This document shows, one piece after another, positions 1-12,140 of a stretch of DNA of 64,000 nt. The position numbers were made by a program, and so were the translations under genes. The stretch is from Molanna angustata. Its lineage: Eukaryota; Arthropoda; Insecta; Trichoptera; Molannidae. Each line of letters begins with the position of its first letter. Within the stretch, counting starts at the first letter, position 1. The notes beneath the pieces were generated by a model. The model saw only the letters and a program-made list of their open reading frames with translations, searched no databases and was not told the origin of the DNA. The stretch spans positions 11,586,799 through 11,650,798 of the forward strand of contig OY754978.1 in the NCBI GenBank assembly GCA_963576475.1, written 5' to 3'.

Positions 1-35
1 CAAATTGATCACTTCGGCGACTGATCTTTTAAGTA

Positions 36-300
36 CTTACTTTCCGTGTCCGGAACACCATCATATTGGTTGGTGCTCCGGTGGTGGAAGGATTGGCCGG
101 CATTCTGCCGTTTCCAGGGACGCCCGATTGCTTTTCCGAAGTTAACCGAAACTCAATCTACGTGGAGGCTCCTTCCGTGTCCCCATCTTTTAAGTAAAAT
201 TATTGAAATAGTGACTAGTGTTGGTCAAAAATCCTTTTCGGGTGTTAAATTGTCTTTCCCTTTGGTCAATGTAAACGCTTTGACAAGCACTACAAGTTGA
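36..300 (-). mobile_element. 3' end of a LINE-like retroelement
   Basis: Positions 36-78 are the reverse complement of a 61-bp insertion at 48550-48610 that is bounded by a perfect 11-bp target duplication. There the element ends in GTAA tetranucleotides, so here the 3' end lies at the left and the element reads leftward from about 300. The part beyond 78 has no second copy in the window, so the right limit is a guess. The forward frame 46-300 is open but is probably antisense to the element, and I do not recognise its product. Confidence 0.5.
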
Positions 301-599
301 GGAATAATATACCATTATTTTCTAACGGATCAACTCTGCTTCACTGTAAGTCTTTGAATGTCCGATGCACTACGAATATGACAACTATCCCAACTGAAAA
401 GTACCTCTATGTACCAGTAAACATGTATTATTTCTTATAGCTTGACTCTTCCTGTTTATTCCACAATAAGTAAATCTAGCTTTATGGTATTAATCTGTAA
501 GTCTTAACAATCTCTAATATAAAAATCCATTTGGCACAAATCACTCTTATTAATTTATTTATCATATTGTACATAATATAAACAAACATAATGCACACT

Positions 600-642
600 G
601 ACGGGCTTTTTGCCATTGGGCAATTTCTTCCAACCAACCAGA
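600..642 (-). mobile_element. SINE-A 3' fragment
   Basis: Reads leftward as the SINE-A segment ttggttggaagaaattgcc followed by a degraded gcaataaa block. The tRNA-like head and the last part of the tail are missing. Confidence 0.6.
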
Positions 643-937
643 TTACAAAGTATGACAAAATTGTATATGTACATCAACAAAATAATGAAAGCGAAAAAAT
701 ATATATACATTACACTAAGATAAATATTAAAGAAGAAAAAAAACAGCAAAAAAGGATTGGGAAAGAACGAGGAGGGGTAATCGGGGGATAAATATTCCTT
801 CATTAGTTTATTCTTGAAAATACAAAGTGAGTCTTCTAAGGGTGGGTGGGTTGCCTAATATAATAAAAAAATGCTGACGAATTTCCTATATATGCTAATT
901 TTAAAACACTAGTGAAACTAAAACGAGTGTTTTTTTT

Positions 938-1337
938 ACATACATACATACATACCATCACGCCATGTCCCTTGCGGGGTAGGCAGAGAGAACCGAACGC
1001 CACATTTTTCTATCCTGGCACGCATCTCTCGCCTCGTCCACATTCATGCATCGTCTCATACATGTTCGTCTATTGCTCACACTTCTAACATTTCCGTCTT
1101 TCAAAATTTCGTTCACATGGTCGTGCCATCCCTTTCTTGGGCGTCCCCGACCTCTCATTCCATTCCTTTCCGCTCTGTATATTTTCTTCGTCAGGCGCTC
1201 CTCATTCATTCTCCCCATGTGACCAAACCATCTCTATGTGTTCACTTTCATTCTAGTAATGACATCTTTCTTCATCTTACATTCTTTCCTTATGTCCTCA
1301 TTTCTTACCCGGTCATACATCGTTCTATTACACAGTG
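938..1337 (-). pseudogene. LINE-W ORF C-terminus with (GTAT)n tail
   Basis: C-terminal end of a non-LTR retrotransposon polyprotein (endonuclease-reverse transcriptase type). On the minus strand one frame runs from about 1335 to 958, with segments RWFGHMGRMNEERLTKKIY, GRGRPRKGWHDHVNEIL and the terminal WRSVLSAYPARDMA, broken by one TAG before RWFGHMG. The stop is followed by ATGGTATG and a (GTAT)n tail at 938-956; short tandem-repeat tails in place of poly(A) are known for RTE-clade elements. The RT domain is absent, as expected for a 5'-truncated insertion. Of the family W copies here this one keeps the most complete C-terminus. The clade assignment is an inference. Confidence 0.85.
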
Positions 1338-2125
1338 TTTTTTTTAATAAAAAAAAACCTTTTTTCAATAAAAGTTCTGTGAATTTTTATATAAACTCTT
1401 TTGTTGTAAACAATAGTCAGTTAAGAGATTCTTTTTTGGCTTTGAACTCATGCTCAATATTTCAAAATAAGATTTACAAGTGACCAAAACATAATCGATT
1501 AGTGTCTGATATCTCTGCAATAAAATTTTATCTGTATTCTATATGCAAAGATACTGATCAGAGCAATACACATTATATTTTTTTCTAGAAACGATGCTTG
1601 AGTTTTTGACTCGAGAATTATACGTTGTTCTATTACGTTATAATATTATTATCTGACCAGTAATAGATATACAAGTAGACGGACGCAAATTGATTATGAT
1701 GATTATAGATTCCACGGTAATCGGGATATGTAATTTCAAATTTTAATGGAAAGTTTTCATTTCGATTGGTAGACATAACGTAACCTAAAGCTACTACTTC
1801 ATGAGCATCATAAAATTCTAAGTACTCTAATATTGATTTGTTGTCACGTAACATACCTTACGAAATTTCAATTTAAAAACAATTATTCAAAATGCTCTGT
1901 TCAAAGTTACAATGTAAAAAGAAATTAATTTGATATGTCAATAATTATGACCGAAACAATTTTTGTATACATTTTGTATTCTTTTTTGAACATATATGTA
2001 GAAGTTTTTAGCTAGTGTTTTGATGAACTTTGTTCATGAGTGTTCACTTCTAAAGGGACATTGACAATATATAATTTCTTATGTATTGTCAATTTATTTC
2101 TTAATATAATTTCTTGTCTGCCGTT
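1338..2125. other. No recognised feature
   Basis: AT-rich sequence. The short reverse ORF at 1633-1854 has no recognisable motif. Confidence 0.6.
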
Positions 2126-2400
2126 GTCAATGTCTCTAGTACAACCACATAAAATAATACAATGTCTCTAATACAACAAAATAAAATAATATAATGTCCC
2201 TAATACAACAAAATAAAATAATACAATGTCCCAAATACAACCACATAAAATAATACAACAAAATAAAATAATACAATGTCCCTAATACAACCACATAAAA
2301 TAATACAATGTCTTTAATACAACAAAATAAAATAATACAATATCCCTAATACAACCACATAAAATAACACAACAAAAAAATAATACAATGTCCCTAATAC
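2126..2400. repeat. Tandem repeat, period about 40 bp
   Basis: Six to seven degenerate copies of a unit made of an aatgtccctaatacaac block followed by cacataaaataatac or aaaataaaataatac. Two unit variants (acaaccaca and acaacaaaa) partly alternate, so the higher-order period is near 80 bp. The array stops about 20 bp before the foldback element at 2420. Confidence 0.85.
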
Positions 2401-2419
2401 GCATATACGTCCCTTATAC

Positions 2420-2905
2420 GGAGTCAAATAATATTTTTATTGACAAACTTTTTAACATCTCAATAGAGACGAAGTTGGGATATTATAGATAAACCATGAA
2501 CTCAAGGCACCTACAGGGCTTACGACCTATCATCGGCTGGTTTGCGTGACCACTTTATGCGCTTGCGCAACGTTCACCAATAACGCCTTGTTATTGAGTT
2601 CCCTTATCTATGTAATTTTTGAAAATTATATCTATTTCAATAATGTGAATTATTAAAATATATAGAATTGAATTGTTACACATTATCTAAATATAAAGAA
2701 CTTTCAAAAATTACATTGATAAGGGAAATCATTAAGAAGGCATTATTGGTGAACGTTGCGCAAGCGCATAAAGTGATCACGTAGACCTGCCGATGACAGG
2801 TCGTAAGCCCTGTAGGTACCTTGAGTTCCTAGTTCTTCTATAATATCCCAATTTCGTCTCTATTGAGATATTAAAAAGTTTGTCACTGCAATATCATTTG
2901 ACTCC
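2420..2905. mobile_element. Foldback element FB, inverted dimer
   Basis: Left arm 2420-2648 and right arm 2679-2905 are imperfect reverse complements around a centre of about 30 bp, so almost the whole 486 bp can form one hairpin. Each arm carries the outer ggagtcaaat end, the gacaaactttttaacatctc block, the block around ttatgcgcttgcgcaacgtt and a cccttat block. Single arms occur at 7138-7545, 55558-56087 and 62428-62790, so the arm itself is the dispersed unit and this locus is a head-to-head dimer. No ORF was seen; it is presumably non-autonomous. Confidence 0.85.
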
Positions 2906-5900
2906 TTTTCATTTCAGTCAAAGAATGGATTATTCAAAAGGATACATACAAAAGTATGTGAATTTGAATAAGGTATCATATATAAGTACATTTTCGTGGG
3001 TGGATACTATGTAGATATATTATTAGTTTACTAATACGAATTTGGAGTTGAATTTTAAGTTACCAAAGTGAATATGAAGTCCGGATGTTCGATAATAATT
3101 GAAAGTTATTTTGTTTTCTATTCGCTCCAAGGTATGTTGATGATTCGTTTTGCGTGCTTCAAAATGATTAAATGGAAAATATTATACAAATCGATTCGTT
3201 GTATAAAAAGGCGTAAAATGGACATCACATCACAAAACTAACCATTGCTATCGACTATTGAATAATAAATAAATAAAGATTTTCGTAGAAGTTTTTAAAT
3301 ATACATATACGTTTAAAGCTTAGCTGACTGATCCAGCCCACAGCCTGTAACGATAAAAAACTTGCAAATAGTAATGTAAGTATCTTTATACGTCGTAGCT
3401 TTACTCTTGTGGCACATTTTAACTAGTAAAATTAAAATTACAATTTGTAATTTTAATTTTATTAGTAATGTAAGTTATTATAATACATAAATAATGCCAG
3501 ATAATGCTGGAAAATGTCTCAGAGAATTCAGTTCGAATCCTTCTACGATCAATTTTGTACAAGCATTTTCTTATTTTAGGGAATGTATGAGGCACAATGA
3601 CATTTTTCATACGTATTATTTCATTCGTTGGTCAAAGATCACTGAGATAAAGAATAATGTATAATTAATTTTGTAAAATAAAAAAAGTAACCTATTTTGG
3701 TTTAAAATCAAATTTCATATTGGGTAACTTCATAACATTACTAATAACTTGATACATATTTTATTCTTCTTGACATGTCAATACACAACAAGTCACTGTT
3801 AAAGAAATATTATTATTATTTTAAGCAGAAAAAAATAGTTCTAAAACTGGCATGTACGGGAATATTATTGATAAGCGAGAAATGTTGGTAAATCATTATT
3901 AGTTTTAATTGGTCATATACTTGTAAAAAAGTATAATACTTCTTCCTGAATCTTTATATTCTGCAACGGTATTTACTCTTGATAGGTAAGTTCTGTGTTG
4001 TACTATACCTACTTTAAGAAAAATATGCCGTGTTGAATTTAAAAAATAACACGAATGATATTTCCTTGAGCAAAAAAAACCTTATTCTGCAAATGCTACT
4101 TGAAATCATCAGAATTAACAAAGAAAGATAATTTGATTTAAAGTCATTATTTAATTGATTCAAATAAAAGTTTAAATTGGCGGGTCTATTGCCATTAACC
4201 AATATTTCATACTTATAGTAATATCGTATTGGTTGCTAAAATTATTAATTATTGTGCAATTTTTCGTTAGGTGCTTTGGAAATGATTTTTTTTTAAATCT
4301 AATAAAGAAAAGGAAATAATGTGTCAAGTTACTTGGGAAGGTGTAAACAAACACTATTTAAACACGTTTTTTTCAAAGAATTCACAGGATACAATAATGC
4401 CATATCGTTTTACCAGTACATTTTAATTAATGCTATGGTGTTTTTATAAACGTATCTGAGATTCACGAAGCGATTTCCTATCTCATGAAACATCGGGACT
4501 ATAGACTCGGTATGGTTTATGTATGAAGTCAATTTAAATGGACTCGCCAGTTTGGATGAGTCCTCTTAGATTACGAAATTCATTTTAATGATGTTTATTT
4601 CGACACGTCGCGTCGAGAGGATACCATTTCGAAATTATTACCTAGAAAAGTGCAGGTGTTTGTAAATAATACACTTCCTGTATTTTGATGAAGTAGCGAC
4701 TTTGCTGTGAAATATTTTATTTTAGTTTTTAAACTTAACTCGATAAAAGGTTCACTTTATATAAATTATAATAATCATGCCAAATCTTTTACTCCTTCGT
4801 GCGCGCAGTTTGCTTAAAAAGGGATCCGATTCTTTCGCTTCACGTATAAATATATAGATAAATACAATTTCTTACTGGAAATCTGTCATTCTCTATATAG
4901 CCTAAATAAGTGTATTTACTTAGAATTGGTATTTTATACTATGATACGTATTCCAAATCCAATATTTCAATACGACTAATATTTTTTATATCCTGATAGA
5001 GTGGGTCATAGATAGTATTATGTTACATTTGCACAATAACTGATCACATATAAATGTCAAAGATATTCAAGTATTTAATTATAATAAAAATAATAGGAAC
5101 AGAATCTAAACAACGTTGATTAGTGCTAAAACTTTGGTTACTGATCTCTAAAATGCACCTTTGATTTTTTACACATTAAGATAAAATTTTATTTACTAAT
5201 CAAGAGGCGGAAATACAATGTTATTGGTAATGTTGAATAGTGTTAATAACTTATTAATAAGATATAAATTGACACGAGATAAATATATAAAGGAAATCAA
5301 TCTCGTTTTTTTCGTTTACATGGATTCTAGTTTTATTTTTATTTATTATTTATTCTTCAGGTATAATTGTTAAGCGCTCTTGAGGTGAAAACACAAAAAT
5401 GGCGCTATATAAATTATCCATTTATTATTATTATTAATTTAAAAACATATTTAAGTAATATAACGTGAACCAATCAGTACGAGGAGGTCAAGAACAACCG
5501 TTTGCTCAGTAACTAACTAGCACTGTGTTTAAAAATGATTCAAACATCGTTCACAATGTTTCAAATATGTCCCTGACAAAATGTTAAAAGAGCCTTTAAA
5601 AATCTGCTTCGCATTGATCTAGGGTTTATGGACGATAAATAACAATGAGTAATAAAAACATGTTAATGTATTTCGTTGGAATTTTTTTTTACTAATTTTA
5701 ATAACGTATATTTCAATCTACAAGGGTGGGTATAATAAGTATGTAAATAATCGATGACGAAGAGTTAGCTAGGTGTAGTCATAATCCTCGGAGCAATAAT
5801 ACAACTCAATATTTAGTTATTTAGTATTTAGTTTTTTGCAAGTATAAAATCAAAATACATCAACTATACATGTGTCTCAAAAAGAAAGTATTAGATGCCC

Positions 5901-6054
5901 GGGTCCGTAATAAACTTATTGATTTTTTTAGCAACACATCATTTAACGTATGTGTGAAATTTTATTTCAAAATGTGTTTCAATTTACATAAATGCCCATT
6001 AGAGTATCATCTTAAACGTTTTCTTCAATAAAATGCTTAAACAGAAGAGGGAAT
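2906..6054. other. Gene-free AT-rich stretch
   Basis: Apart from the small hairpin at 3422-3466 I see no coding frame, SINE, LINE or TIR element here. Short reverse ORFs at 3419-3610, 4014-4202 and 4172-4354 show no family motif. Confidence 0.5.
3422..3466. repeat. 22-bp inverted repeat (hairpin)
   Basis: Two 22-nt arms separated by 1 nt, pairing at 21 of 22 positions, entirely A/T-rich. No second copy in the window. Confidence 0.8.
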
Positions 6055-6195
6055 CTCACAAAAAATAATCATAAAAATAGAGAAATCACACCATTTTAGT
6101 CACACATTATAATTAGATCTTTTCAACAAATTCGCTCAGAGAAAAGTTTGTTGGAAGCTTCAGAATTTTGTGTAAAATACACGTGAATAAGCTAA
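6055..6195 (+). repeat. Dispersed repeat pair, copy 1
   Basis: Aligns with 8600-8735: shared blocks attagatct, acaaattcgc, ttggaag, aattttgt, taaaat and a final cacgt.aataagct. Identity by eye is about 75 percent. Class unknown; no terminal repeats seen. Confidence 0.6.
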
Positions 6196-7137
6196 TCATG
6201 TTATCTATTTGAAGTACCTAATATTTTGAAGCGGGAATCAGAACTCGGGTTTGTTGCATTCCCATTACAACCATTCATTAATTTTCATTGATTTATTGAT
6301 TTTCAAATATAATTAATCAAATATTGGATCATATTACATATACAAGACCTAATAACCATAATAGAGTAAAATTTGTGCTACTTCCTACGATAACATATCT
6401 AAGTATTAAATTTTTTACATGCATTTATTTAAAATATAAATCAACACCAATCAAAATTCGTTTCTCTAATACTTATTGACATCTTGTCTGATGGCTGATC
6501 AAATTGATGTTAGAACTCGAGTAACGTATAATCATATATCACATATCATGATGACGTCGAAGAGATAAAAAGAAGCTGAAATATTTGATATGAAAATAAT
6601 ATGACCGAAAAATTTAACGTATAACGGATCATGGCTGTATATATTATGCTTGAGGATGTGCAATTATGTACAAAGATTGTATGTAATATAATTAATTGCA
6701 TCTATCAATAACATATATACACCGATACACCCACATAAAATTATATACTTGACGTCAGATCAAATCTGCACAACGTATGGTTCACCATATACCGTTATCG
6801 GTAAAATTATTGCTATTAGAAATTGTATCATCAATTTGACATTCTAATTTTTAAATTAATTTCAATTTTAATTATTCTAATTCCAATAGAAAGTCTAAGG
6901 TAGCTACAAAATACACAGCATATGTGTTCAGTAAAAAAATAACTAATATGAACTCTAGTGGTTCAGTTTAAATGTTACTATAGATTAGGCTATGTGTTGT
7001 TATATAAAGTTCTATTTCAATAAATAAAATCAATAAATAGACAAAACTAGTAGATTAGTTATTTGATAAAAATTAAAAAAAATACGAAATAATTATGCTA
7101 GAATTCGAAAGCAGCATTATCACAAATATGTTTATTT
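6196..7137. other. No recognised feature
   Basis: AT-rich sequence with no ORF of note and no match to the repeat families of this window. Confidence 0.5.
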
Positions 7138-7545
7138 CAAAATTGACAAACTTTTTAACATCTCAATAGAGACGAAGTTGGGATATTACAGAATAACCAG
7201 GAACTCAAGGCATCCACAGGGCTTACGACCTGTCATCGGCTGGTTTAGGTGATCACTTTATGCGCTTGCGCAAGGTTCACCAATAATACCTTCTTATTGA
7301 GTTCCCTTATTAATGTAATTTTTGAAAGTTCTATATGTTTGAATAATGTGTAACATTTCACCTGAAAATAAGAAATTATACTATTGTCATCTATGAAGTA
7401 AAGAAGAAACCTTTCTTTTGTAACGCCATCTACTGAGAAGTTAGTTTATTTGTAAACAATGAAAGCAACAGTCCTTTTAACGGTGTCTCGCACAGATGTC
7501 ACGCCTGAACTGCGCCAGATATATTGTATCATTTTTGGTTTTATT
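7138..7545 (+). mobile_element. FB repeat, single arm
   Basis: Starts at ttgacaaactttttaacatc and runs colinear with the 55558-56087 copy through acgacctgtcatcggctggt, gcgcttgcgcaaggttcacc, the aacgccatctact block and the tgaactgcgccaga block. Unlike 2420-2905 there is no inverted partner. Confidence 0.85.
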
Positions 7546-8100
7546 TAAATTATTTTTTTGGTATATCCATTTAACCAACAAGATAACATTAAACAAACTC
7601 TAACTAATAAAAATCAAGCAATATGTATAACAAAATTTACTTGAGTATCAGTTAAACATAGTATGATTATGTATGTAGGTAATTTTCACTATTATTTGTT
7701 TAACCTTTTGTTAATAAAAGAATTGCTTTAGTTTTGAATGACGTGCATCTTGACTCTTCAATTAATTTTATCTATTCACTTTAATATGATTTGTATTCTA
7801 TATGTATAATAATTGAATTTATTTTTCATCTCGCTTGTTTTGTTGTTTAATCAATTTGTTGTTATTTCATCTATATATTTAGTTTTGTTTATTTAATTTG
7901 TTAATAGTTTTTGTATCAAGCATAAAATATGTAATATTTTACGTGTTAATTCGTAATTCCAATACATTTATATTTAAAAGATTTACAAAAATATAGCGAT
8001 TACAGTGTCCGTTTAGGCCTAATCTTCCCTCAAATACGTCACTTAAACGACAAATATTTAACTCAACGTTTCTGGCGGATTAAGTACTTAACAGTGAGTT
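7546..8100. other. No recognised feature
   Basis: AT-rich, low-complexity T/A stretches; nothing identified. Confidence 0.5.
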
Positions 8101-8113
8101 AATTTCTCGACAC

Positions 8114-8126
8114 GTTGCTAGGCAAC
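8114..8126. promoter_or_regulatory. RFX-type X-box candidate
   Basis: The sequence gttgctaggcaac has two complementary 6-bp arms (gttgct/ggcaac with one mismatch at the centre) and fits the known RFX X-box consensus GTTGCC-AT-GGCAAC closely. It lies in a locally less AT-rich, CpG-containing patch (8095-8230), about 250 bp upstream of the ORF at 8378. That it is a functional promoter site is an inference. Confidence 0.35.
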
Positions 8127-8377
8127 GCGTGTAGTTTCAGTGTTCTATCACTAGAGGCGTTAGTTGTATCGATGGTGGCGCCCCACAACAAAACAAACTG
8201 ACAGCCATATTGAAACGAACATGGGCATTTATAAGCATTATTTTGGTGAAAAAAATTAAATTTACCATGTTGGATGATAAAAAAATAGTATTTCAAGTCG
8301 TAGCGTCCCGTTTTGTGGTTCGTATTATTTAAGGTTATTTAAAATTTGACAGATAATAACCACAGAAAAAATAAAAT

Positions 8378-8560
8378 ATGTCTATCATTGAAGATTTAGT
8401 AACTGACATGTCATATTGCACTGTAATACGGAAATTGATTCAATCTCCCCTTAACATTAATCTTGAGTTTAACAAACTCAATGAGTTGAGGGCCGACTGT
8501 AATACCGGCCCTATGTGTACAAGGTTATGTAAAATATTCTGTAAATTAACCAACAAATAA
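8378..8560 (+). CDS. Candidate small protein, 60 aa
   Basis: An open frame beginning MSIIEDLVTDMSYCTV and ending LCKIFCKLTNK. The start has A at -3 and no ATG of this frame lies closer upstream. Two AATAAA-like signals follow within about 15 nt of the stop, and GC content is higher than in the surroundings. Four cysteines (YC, DC, MC, FC contexts) are spread over the chain; there is no signal peptide or transmembrane segment. An X-box-like site lies 250 bp upstream and a 21-codon ORF starts at 8267. I do not recognise the protein. A chance ORF, or one exon of a longer gene, are both possible. Confidence 0.25.
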   Translation: MSIIEDLVTDMSYCTVIRKLIQSPLNINLEFNKLNELRADCNTGPMCTRLCKIFCKLTNK

Positions 8561-8599
8561 AAATAAATGTTTATTTTACAATCAAACACAAAAGTAAAT

Positions 8600-8735
8600 C
8601 TCACAAATAATAATAATAATAATAGAGTTTTTTTTCAACTCAATATATGTAATTAGATCTAGTTTCTACAAATTCGCCAAGGGAATATTTATTGGAAGAT
8701 TCTTAATTTTGTATAAAATGCACGTAAATAAGCTT
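8600..8735 (+). repeat. Dispersed repeat pair, copy 2
   Basis: Partner of 6055-6195 in the same orientation, preceded by a short (AAT)n run that may be a retroelement-type tail or chance. Confidence 0.6.
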
Positions 8736-9299
8736 TTCTAAGTATACTACGTACAAACATCTTAAATTAATTTGTTGTTTTGTATCAGTACAGTCATTGA
8801 GAAATTGCTTTTACTTTGATAATATTAAATAACAGCATTGGAATATGACTCTTTGACTACAACTAATTACTATGCATCAAGTGTGAAATAGATAATATCA
8901 AAGTATATTTCTACACTTAATATTTACTTGAGTGTAATCTTTACTGGTTCGGATGCAAATAAGTAGCCGATCACAACGGTAAAATTAAATAACTGGTCAT
9001 TCGAGGGAAATTGCACGTTCTTAGTCGATCCACGTGGGATATAATATACACATTATACAACTTATATAAAAACTATATCATGTTTGTGCTCTGCGAAAAA
9101 CTTGCACGACAGCTTGGAATGCACCATTTTTCAGTCATAATATGTTATCAAGAAACGATGAGTAAACTCGAGAGCAGAAACATTTACAAAGAGGTTTTAA
9201 CATAATATGAACCGTGCGTTGAGATCTTTTGTATTGAAAACTGATTTAAGGGAGAATACTTATTTATTTCTTTACTTTATGTGCAGCCAGAACACAAAG
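8736..9299. other. No recognised feature
   Basis: AT-rich. The 64-aa forward frame at 9011-9205 has no motif I recognise. Confidence 0.5.
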
Positions 9300-9340
9300 G
9301 CGGATTTATTGCCATAATGAAATGTCTTCCGACCAACTTG
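9300..9340 (-). mobile_element. SINE-A 3' fragment
   Basis: Carries gcggatttattgccataatg followed by a degraded aatttcttccaaccaa block, the reverse complement of the SINE-A tail region. It lies directly beside the SINE-B head. Confidence 0.55.
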
Positions 9341-9347
9341 ATATGAG

Positions 9348-9470
9348 TGGCCTTCGTGGCTTAGTTGGTTTAGTATCTGACTGCTGATCCAAAGGTCCTG
9401 GGCTCGATTTCCGTTGGAGAAACAGTTTTTAATTATGTTTTTAGTCTGGATCTGTGAGACAATTATTTAT
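9348..9470 (+). mobile_element. SINE-B, tRNA-like head and partial body
   Basis: tRNA-like head with an A-box-like stretch (ggcttagttggttt) and a B-box-like gggctcgatttcc, then the body marker gtctggatctgtgagacaat. The expected middle of the body is missing. The 3' end motif gttagttgcccgagaag appears only at 9744-9766, about 280 bp on, so the copy is probably split by an unidentified insertion with some loss. Confidence 0.75.
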
Positions 9471-10743
9471 ACATGAATTTAATTTTTGATTGCCCAATCC
9501 AAACTGAATACGATTATTTGTACTATACACTTGATACTCCACTACCAATCAATATTTCACATCTTCTATTATTGAATTTCTTACACATTTATTTACACAT
9601 AGCAAAATTTCTTCGCCTTAATGGATTCAATCTATAATGCAATAACCTCAAGTCTCAAAACAATTTAAAAACATTTTTTTACTGGCAGAAATCATCATAA
9701 TGATTGGGTGGAATGCCATATACGCTAAAAAAAATATTTACATAGTGGGTGTTAGTTGCCCGAGAAGTAATATTTAAAATAATAAAAGTGTTTTATAAGG
9801 ATTTCTTTTTTGGATTTATATTTCAAAATAATAAAAACTAGACACAAAATCTATTTAAATAAGATTGTTTGTTAAAAAAAACACTGATTTCCATAAAATA
9901 AATTGTTCTTAACATGATGAATGTTTCTCTTGATGTAGGATCTTTCAACTGGGTAAAGTTTAATACTTTGAGTTGAAATCCTATACGCCGAAATGGGTTT
10001 TTTCACATGTAATGAATGACAAATAATAACGTTAATTAAAAGTACAATTTAATCTGAATAATTTTCAAATACATCTCAACGAGACCTACAAAAGTGTAGA
10101 TCCTCTCTCACATACTCAACCTCTATCTCCATTCTTTCATTGTTGCTGTAATTTTACATTTAATAAATTGGCAATAAACCATAACAATGTACATGAAGTA
10201 AAAAATATGTTAGTTGTTTCACAGATCCAGATTGAACGCACATTGAAAAAAAAAACCGAATAAAAATGCATTAATATCAATGTTATTTCTCCGCGGACAC
10301 ATTCATCATAATATTTTGTCATTGAAAACGCCATTGAAAATGTTTTTACCGCCCGTAATGCATGTAATTACACCGAAATATAATTTTTACATACTGCCTC
10401 TTGTTACAATGAAATCAAACAATGATTTATAGCAATGAATTGGACATGTCAAATAAATATCGCATGTATCTATTATTATTATATACCGTCTAACATTTTG
10501 TTTCGTAATTAAAAAATATAATTCTTAAAGAGTGTGTGTATCGATATAGACAAAGAGAATGCTCGAAGCCAAGCCAAATAGGAATATTAAAATTATATCT
10601 GCAGATCTAATACAGGAAACGTAATTAACAATTAGATCAATATCGTGTATCGAAACGGGTGATTGGTTCGAAATTGTTTATATCATCGGCTCTCAATCTT
10701 TTTTGACTCGCGTACCTTGATAATAAAAAAATGATTGCTCATT
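9471..10743. other. Mostly unassigned sequence
   Basis: Contains the detached SINE-B end at 9744-9766 and, near 10150-10230, a weak SINE-B-like block (cacagatccagattgaac on the reverse strand). Nothing else recognised. Confidence 0.5.
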
Positions 10744-11028
10744 CATTCATACCACCACGGCATGTCCCACAATGTGGGGTGACCAGCGACTGGTGTGCGG
10801 GTGAGCGTTATCTTATAAAACTTAACATGACACATGCGAGGATATCACGCACCAGTATCGTCTCAACTGAAATAGCAACATTCAGAATGGGCGGTGAACC
10901 TTGTTGCTGAACTATGTTATATATTTATTTTGTCTCTTGTATTTTCGATAACCCGGCTCTTTTGGAACACCAGAAAACGATAGTTAAAAAGTGGAAGCAC
11001 TATTATAATACGGTGTCTCACAGCAAAA
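10744..11028 (+). repeat. Dispersed repeat D, copy 1
   Basis: The segment 10801-11028 aligns in reverse orientation with 46848-47100: shared ttataa blocks, cattcagaatgggcggtgaa, a cttgtattttcg block, a gaacaccagaaa-like block, agtggaagcactatt and the end ctcacagc. The left part (10744-10800) holds a catgtcccacaatgtggggt stretch resembling a degraded LINE-W end. Class unknown; no ORF. Confidence 0.65.
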
Positions 11029-11390
11029 AAATTGTATTTTATGAATTTTTTTATTGAAAATATATATTTCTTCATTGTTTGAATCTTCAAATTATAAATG
11101 CTTAATTTCTATAGGAATTTTTGCATATTATAATATTTTTAAACTTTAGATCTTTTTAATGAAAAATGTTAAAAATGGTATACAACAAAAAAACTGGTTC
11201 TGAGTCACGCCAAGTCTAATTTCTAGACTTGTCAGCGTGTTCTTAAGACTATATATACATTAGTAACAAAAAACAATATCACAGTAAAAAAACAACAAAG
11301 ATGGGTGCCAAAACACACACTCCTTACCTTGCACAAAAACTTTACTATTTATTCCTATATATAAAACGAGTGGGTTGTGGCCAACGCTAA

Positions 11391-11925
11391 ACTCCTCACT
11401 AACAAGTCACTATAGAGTATTCAAAGTTTCTATAGAAAGTTTTCGGCAATTTTATGAAATGAGTGAGTTTAATTCTTTTATTATTTAAATATATTATTAT
11501 GAAAAATTGATATTTATTAATGACATTTTATGTAAGTGATGTGCCCTTTTAGCAATTTGAAAATAAAAATAACAAATTTCGAGTTTCCTGAGCATGGGAG
11601 TCACTTTGAAATATTTGACAGTTAAAAAAAATGAGAAGCACTATTCAGATATCCTTCAAAATCTAATGAGGTCTATGCGAGTTTTTGATATACAAATTTG
11701 CAAAATTTGAAAATAATCGAATGAGCACTTTAGTCTATAATCGATAATCTAGAATAAACACGCCGTACGTAGCATATTATAGTACACAGCACACACACAC
11801 ACACACAGATACATTGTGATAAAACTTTCAGAATGCAATCCCAGCATGATACTAGTTGATAATCTGCAATAAAAAATTACCTTAAAAATTACGAATTCAT
11901 AAATCCCCTTGGGGTAGTGAGGAGT
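11391..11925. mobile_element. TIR element E, complete copy (535 bp)
   Basis: Perfect 11-bp terminal inverted repeats: actcctcacta at 11391-11401 and tagtgaggagt at 11915-11925. It has no coding frame, so it is a non-autonomous DNA transposon (MITE). A second copy at 17377-17874 is about 85 percent identical. A (CA)n run lies at 11793-11808 in a similar place to the shorter one in the other copy. The flanks share only AA, so target duplication and superfamily are undetermined. The 25 bp just left (gggttgtggccaac) match an internal motif of repeat F. Confidence 0.8.
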
Positions 11926-12140
11926 AAAAACAATGTTAAGTTCAACCCCTTCTTCATAAGGATTCATATTTTTTTCGTGCAACTCTCCAATAATATCTAA
12001 AAATTTAAGTCCTGGCAGCACCGTCCACCGTGGTTGACATTTGTCATTTGACAGATATTATACGCGTTCGTTCTGTCATTTGATAAAACATTTAAATAAT
12101 TAATCAGCATAATATTATATTATAACTTTTTGTTTTATGT

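Noticed and set aside
2126..2400. CRISPR-like array
   Set aside because: Units are contiguous and degenerate without unique spacers, and the sequence is clearly eukaryotic.
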